A DNA stretch of 14,245 nt, taken from NCBI GenBank assembly GCA_023129815.1, contig JAGMBH010000130.1:1-14245 (forward strand). The letters are read 5' to 3'. Below are positions 10,762-14,245 of this stretch, in pieces. A model generated the notes under the pieces. That model saw only the letters and a list, made by a program, of their open reading frames with translations. It was not told where the DNA came from and searched no databases. A program made the position numbers and the translations under genes. This stretch comes from Dehalococcoidia bacterium. GTDB lineage: Bacteria; Chloroflexota; Dehalococcoidia; GIF9; AB-539-J10. Each line of letters starts with the position of its first letter. Within the stretch, counting starts at the first letter, position 1.

Positions 10762-13194
10762 ATGACACCGGAGAAATTTACCGAGCAAGCCCAAGAGGTT
10801 TTAGCGGCATCACAGGAGTTAGTCCGCCGCTATCACCACAATCAATGGGATGTGGAGCATGTCTTATTAGCTTTGCTGGAGCAACAAGGGGGGGTAACTA
10901 TAGACATATTACGAGAACTAGGTGTGGATGTTGAGGCAATGAAAAGGCGAGTGGAGGCGACGCTGCAAAGCTACCCCACGGTAGCTTATGAGGGAACGCA
11001 AATTTATGCTACACCACGAATTTCCCAGCTTATGCAGAATGCTCGCCAGGAGGCTGACAGGCTTAAGGATGAGTTCATCAGCACGGAACATCTGCTCATT
11101 GCCATTGCTGCCGAAGGCAGAGGCGAAGCCACGGCAATCCTAGCCGAATTTGGCCTCAACCAAGAAAGGATTTACCAAGCTTTGCGCAAAATTCGTGGTG
11201 CTCATCGGGTTACTGACCAACATGCGGAAAGCAAATATCGCTCTCTGGAAAAATATGGACATGACCTCACCGAGCTAGCTCGTCAAGGTAAACTCGATCC
11301 GGTAATTGGCCGGGAGAAGGAAGTCAAGCGTGTAATACAGATACTCTCACGCCGCACCAAGAATAACCCTGTGCTTATTGGTGATGCCGGCGTAGGCAAG
11401 ACAGCAATTGCCGAAGGATTAGCCCAGAAGATTGTGGCTGGGGATGCCCCCGACTCCCTCAAAGAGAAAAGGGTGGTTGCCTTGGACATGGGAGCGCTGG
11501 TGGCAGGGAGCAAATTCCGAGGGGAATTTGAAGAGAGGCTAAAAGCGGTCTTAGACGAAGTCCGTCAGGCGAGTGGAGAAGTCATTCTGTTTATTGACGA
11601 GCTTCATACCGTAGTAGGAGCCGGGGCTGCTGAGGGAGCAGTTGATGCCAGCAATATGCTTAAGCCAGCGTTGGCTCGTGGTGAACTTCAATGTATCGGA
11701 GCTACCACTCTTGATGAATATCGAAAACGCATTGAGAAGGACGCAGCATTGGCAAGGAGGTTCCAGCCTGTCTTCATTGGCGAACCCAGTGTAGAAGCAA
11801 CCATAGAGATGCTTCGAGGACTCCGCCCCAGATATGAAGCCCATCATAAGATAAAAATCGATGATTTAGCTCTAGCTGCTGCTGCCAAGCTAAGCCAGAG
11901 ATATATCTCCGATAGATTCTTGCCTGATAAGGCCGTTGACCTAATCGATGAAGCCGCCAGCAAACTACGCATTGACATGGAAAGTGCCCCAGAGGAAGTT
12001 AAAAAACTAGACCGGGAGATAAAGCATTTGCGTGATGAGGAAGAAGCTGCTTCACAACGGAGAGCCTACCAAAGGGCAGCGGAGCTGAAAGCAGAAAGAT
12101 TGAGGTTAGAACAGGAATACAATAATGCCAAACTTCAGTGGCAGCAGGAAGGGAAAATTGACGGTGTGGTGGACGAGGAGGATGTTGCTCAGCTAGTTTC
12201 CCAATGGACAGGCATCCCTGTCTCTCGAATGCTTGAAGGTGAAAGTGACAAATTGGTTCACATGGAAGAGAGGCTTCACCAGAGAATAGTGGATCAGGAG
12301 GAGGCGGTGGCAGCCATTTCCGAAGCTATCCGACGGGGCCGAGCTGGACTTAAGGATCCTAAGCGCCCCATTGGTAGTTTTATTTTTCTCGGTCCCACTG
12401 GCGTAGGCAAGACAGAGCTGGCTCGAGCTTTGGCACAATTCCTCTTTGATGATGAAGAGGCCATGGTGAGATTGGACATGTCAGAATATATGGAAAAACA
12501 TACCGTATCTCGCCTCATTGGCGCACCACCTGGCTATGTAGGGTATGAAGAAGGTGGTCAGTTAACTGAGGCGGTGAGGCGTCGCCCTTACCGAGTTATC
12601 CTCTTCGATGAGGTAGAGAAGGCACATACTGAGGTATTTAACATACTTTTACAGCTATTAGAGGACGGCAGGCTTACCGATGGGCATGGCAGAACCGTGG
12701 ATTTCAAAAACACAGTGGTGATTATGACCAGCAACTTGGGCAGCGAGGAATTCCAGCGCCAGGCTATTGGCTTTCACCATAGGGACGAAGCAGATGAACA
12801 AAGAATGAGGAAAACCATAGAAAGTGCTTTGAAACAAACTTTTCGCCCTGAGTTGCTTAACAGAATAGATGACGCCATTATATTTCATCCTTTGACCGAG
12901 GAGAACTTGAAGAGCATTGTTGACTTGCTTGTTCGAGAGGTAGAGCAGAGGTTGGCTGAACGGAATATCAAGATCGAGATCGGTCCTGAAGCCAAAGCTT
13001 GGCTGGTAAAAAGAGGCTATGACCCAGTATATGGGGCTCGCCCCCTACGTCGGGCTATCCAAAGATATGTGGAAAATCCACTGTCAACCAAAATATTAAA
13101 GGGTGAGTCTAAAGAAGGAGACACCATAGCTATCGGTGTAGAAGGAGATAACCTAAGCTTTACCACTACAAAAGCTACTGAGGCCAGGATATAA
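10762..13194 (+). CDS. clpC: ClpC-type AAA+ unfoldase (Clp protease ATP-binding subunit)
   Basis: Hexameric ATPase that unfolds proteins for ClpP. 810 residues. N-terminal Clp repeats 1-145; AAA-1 with Walker A GDAGVGKT (207-214), pore loop KFRG (251-254) and Walker B ILFIDE (275-280); a short middle domain (about 410-470) containing a UVR-like segment (RRAYQRAAELKAERLRLEQE, 433-452); AAA-2 with Walker A GPTGVGKT (544-551), pore loop GYVGYEEGG (591-599), Walker B VILFDE (612-617) and sensor 2 GYDPVYGARPLRR. The short middle domain and the IGF tripeptide at 669-671, in the place of the ClpP-docking loop, argue for ClpC, not ClpB, although parts of AAA-1 resemble ClpB. No ctsR or mcsAB is adjacent. 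Divergent from dnaJ. Confidence 0.85.
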   Translation: MTPEKFTEQAQEVLAASQELVRRYHHNQWDVEHVLLALLEQQGGVTIDILRELGVDVEAMKRRVEATLQSYPTVAYEGTQIYATPRISQLMQNARQEADRLKDEFISTEHLLIAIAAEGRGEATAILAEFGLNQERIYQALRKIRGAHRVTDQHAESKYRSLEKYGHDLTELARQGKLDPVIGREKEVKRVIQILSRRTKNNPVLIGDAGVGKTAIAEGLAQKIVAGDAPDSLKEKRVVALDMGALVAGSKFRGEFEERLKAVLDEVRQASGEVILFIDELHTVVGAGAAEGAVDASNMLKPALARGELQCIGATTLDEYRKRIEKDAALARRFQPVFIGEPSVEATIEMLRGLRPRYEAHHKIKIDDLALAAAAKLSQRYISDRFLPDKAVDLIDEAASKLRIDMESAPEEVKKLDREIKHLRDEEEAASQRRAYQRAAELKAERLRLEQEYNNAKLQWQQEGKIDGVVDEEDVAQLVSQWTGIPVSRMLEGESDKLVHMEERLHQRIVDQEEAVAAISEAIRRGRAGLKDPKRPIGSFIFLGPTGVGKTELARALAQFLFDDEEAMVRLDMSEYMEKHTVSRLIGAPPGYVGYEEGGQLTEAVRRRPYRVILFDEVEKAHTEVFNILLQLLEDGRLTDGHGRTVDFKNTVVIMTSNLGSEEFQRQAIGFHHRDEADEQRMRKTIESALKQTFRPELLNRIDDAIIFHPLTEENLKSIVDLLVREVEQRLAERNIKIEIGPEAKAWLVKRGYDPVYGARPLRRAIQRYVENPLSTKILKGESKEGDTIAIGVEGDNLSFTTTKATEARI

Positions 13195-13202
13195 TATTAG
13201 TC

Positions 13203-13772
13203 GTGAAAAGAAAACCAACTACACGGGAGGCCTTAATCAGCGGTTTATCCCTTACAGTTACTATAGTTCTCTGTATTATCATTGTTCAGCATCGAGGCTA
13301 TCTGGGTGAGATAAGACGCTGGGGTTATCTTGGTTGCTTTATCATCAACACGCTTGCTAGTGGGACCCTAGCTGTCCCTGGATTTAGTATCTTAGTTACA
13401 TTCACCTTAGGCGGGGTGTTAAATCCGGCGATAGTGGGCGCTGTAGCTGGAATTGGCGAAACTATAGGTGCTGTGGGTGCTTATTTCACTGGCTACGGTG
13501 GCAGGGGGTTATTGCGAGATAACAACAGTGCTCTTTATACTCGCTTTACCAATATCCTACATCGCCATGGTTCTAAGAGTGTTTTCCTTATGGCATCAGT
13601 TGTCAATCCCATTTATTATCCCTTTGCTGTGTTTATGGGCATGCTTCGCTTTAGTCTAACCAGGTTTTTCCTCTTGACTTGGGCCGGGAGGACAATCAAA
13701 AGCATGGTTCTGGCTTATCTGGGATACTTTGGCTTGCGGTCTATATTGCAGTGGCTGGGGCTAAGTTTCTAG
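13203..13772 (+). CDS. VTT/DedA-like membrane protein
   Basis: 189 residues from GTG 13203, 8 nt after the clpC stop, so likely cotranscribed with it. It is a polytopic membrane protein with about five helices (near 12-28, 38-70, 74-96, 125-150 and 155-185). The glycine-rich re-entrant-like segment (FTLGGVLNPAIVGAVAGIGETIGAVGAYFTG) and the later SVVNPIYYPFAVFMGMLR and TWAGRTIKSMVLAYLG resemble the VTT (SNARE-associated/DedA) superfamily, whose members are linked to lipid scrambling or transport. The exact subfamily and substrate are not known. The ribosome site is weak, suggesting coupling to clpC. The assignment rests on pattern recognition only. Confidence 0.65.
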   Translation: MKRKPTTREALISGLSLTVTIVLCIIIVQHRGYLGEIRRWGYLGCFIINTLASGTLAVPGFSILVTFTLGGVLNPAIVGAVAGIGETIGAVGAYFTGYGGRGLLRDNNSALYTRFTNILHRHGSKSVFLMASVVNPIYYPFAVFMGMLRFSLTRFFLLTWAGRTIKSMVLAYLGYFGLRSILQWLGLSF

Positions 13773-13773
13773 C

Positions 13774-13802
13774 TTGAGTTTTCTAAGATTTCTTGCTATA
13801 GT
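13774..13802 (+). promoter_or_regulatory. tRNA-Ala promoter
   Basis: TTGAGT (13774-13779) and TATAGT (13797-13802) with an ideal 17-nt spacer. The start would fall about 5 nt before the mature tRNA at 13814. The -35 begins directly after the stop of the upstream gene. Confidence 0.65.
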
Positions 13803-13813
13803 TTTTTAAAAGT

Positions 13814-13889
13814 GGGGCTGTAGCTCAATTGGGAGAGCGTTTGACTGGCAGTCAAAAGGTAGTGGGTTCGAATCCCATCAGCTCCACCA
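13814..13889 (+). tRNA. tRNA-Ala (anticodon GGC)
   Basis: A 76-nt cloverleaf including encoded CCA. Acceptor GGGGCTG pairs with CAGCTCC and has the G3:U70 wobble pair that identifies alanine tRNAs. D stem GCTC/GAGC; anticodon stem TTTGA/TCAAA with loop CTGGCAG and anticodon GGC at 13847-13849, reading GCC; T arm GTGGG-TTCGAAT-CCCAT; discriminator A then CCA (13887-13889). The antisense frame reading GFEPTT over this gene is an artefact. Confidence 0.97.
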
Positions 13890-14131
13890 TGATAGAAAGC
13901 AGGTAGAATTCCTCTCCGCTCCTCGAGAATTTTATCAGGTGGTAGAGGCATTGTATATGTGAGAACCATTTCTTTTTTACCCTCACCTCTTTTGCGAAAC
14001 TACAGTAATGGTATCCAGAGCGTCTGATATTCTGCGACAGATGCCTGAGCTCGTTCAGATAGATGGGCGACACTTTAAAGTATAAGGGAATCTTTCGCTT
14101 TATGGTTGAGACACAGACTGGCTAGTTTTTG
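13890..14131. other. non-coding stretch after the tRNA
   Basis: I see no credible gene, strong promoter or strong terminator. The only open frame on the minus strand runs into the tRNA. A weak GTGAG/CTCAC pair with a T-rich loop lies around 13960-13990 and might help end the tRNA transcript. Confidence 0.4.
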
Positions 14132-14216
14132 TGTCATTGCGAGCGAAGCGAAGCAATCCCACAAAAAAGAAACCAAATAGGAGATTGCTTCGACACTGAA
14201 ATGCCTCGCAATGACA
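14132..14216. repeat. 85-bp MITE-like palindromic repeat (TGTCATTGCGAG family)
   Basis: Terminal arms TGTCATTGCGAG (14132-14143) and CTCGCAATGACA (14205-14216) are perfect, and inner arms CGAAGCAATC (14149-14158) and GATTGCTTCG (14183-14192) also match. Same family, size and ends as 1054-1139, but with a different centre. Confidence 0.88.
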
Positions 14217-14225
14217 GCCGCCCTT

Positions 14226-14245
14226 TGTCACCCTGAACGAAGTGA
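14226..14245. repeat. start of a further dispersed repeat, cut by the window end
   Basis: TGTCACCCTGAACGAAGTGA has the same TGTCA beginning and the same kind of GAACGAAG continuation as the other palindromic elements. It starts 9 nt after one of them. The rest is outside the window. Confidence 0.45.

Noticed and set aside
13852..14073. Minus-strand frame of 73 codons ending GFEPTTF
   Set aside because: Its C-terminus is the antisense of tRNA-Ala; GFEPTT endings are a well-known false translation of tRNA genes. The rest has no recognisable feature.
14009..14083. Plus-strand 24-codon frame containing MPEL
   Set aside because: It shares the short string GATGCCTGAGCT with the 1867 family, but the rest does not match and it has no ribosome site; a chance similarity is likely.

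Overview
The window looks like chromosomal DNA of a moderate-GC bacterium, most likely a Chloroflexota lineage related to Dehalococcoidia. That placement is inferred from the argF-der-plsY-gpsA gene order, the style of the proteins and the dispersed TGTCATTGCGAG and TGTCATTCTGAG inverted repeats; no database search was made. Nothing resembles a phage, plasmid, transposase or CRISPR array.

Layout, left to right. (1) 1-930, minus strand: the 5'-3' exonuclease domain of DNA polymerase I (polA), running off the left edge. (2) 931-1202: polA promoter and leader, one half-copy and one full copy of short palindromic repeats, and a duplicated argF promoter. (3) 1203-1343: a 46-codon remnant of the 5' end of argF. 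(4) 1344-4863: an accessory block of unrecognised small membrane proteins, a lipoprotein with a TolB-like beta-propeller and a small zinc-ribbon protein. Between these lie degraded partial copies of the same small genes. (5) 4864-5207: terminator, palindromic repeats and argF promoter. (6) 5208-9124: the tightly packed plus-strand run argF, der, plsY, gpsA. (7) 9116-10189: dnaJ on the minus strand, overlapping the gpsA end tail to tail. (8) 10190-10761: an intergenic region with divergent promoters and a large nested inverted repeat. (9) 10762-13772: an 810-residue Clp ATPase of ClpC type followed 8 bp later by a VTT/DedA-like membrane protein. (10) 13814-13889: tRNA-Ala(GGC) with its own promoter. 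(11) 13890-14245: no gene, one complete palindromic repeat and the start of another.

The core genes are housekeeping: arginine synthesis (ArgF), 50S ribosome assembly (Der), the two first steps towards phospholipids (GpsA makes sn-glycerol 3-phosphate and PlsY acylates it), and protein quality control (DnaJ, ClpC). GpsA and PlsY being adjacent is functionally sensible.

The least ordinary part is 1.1-5.2 kb. The argF promoter and first codons occur twice, about 4 kb apart, and the DNA between them is a mosaic of repeated, truncated small-gene fragments. This looks like a site of repeated recombination between polA and argF, not a defined new enzymatic system; I could not recognise a defence or biosynthetic system there.
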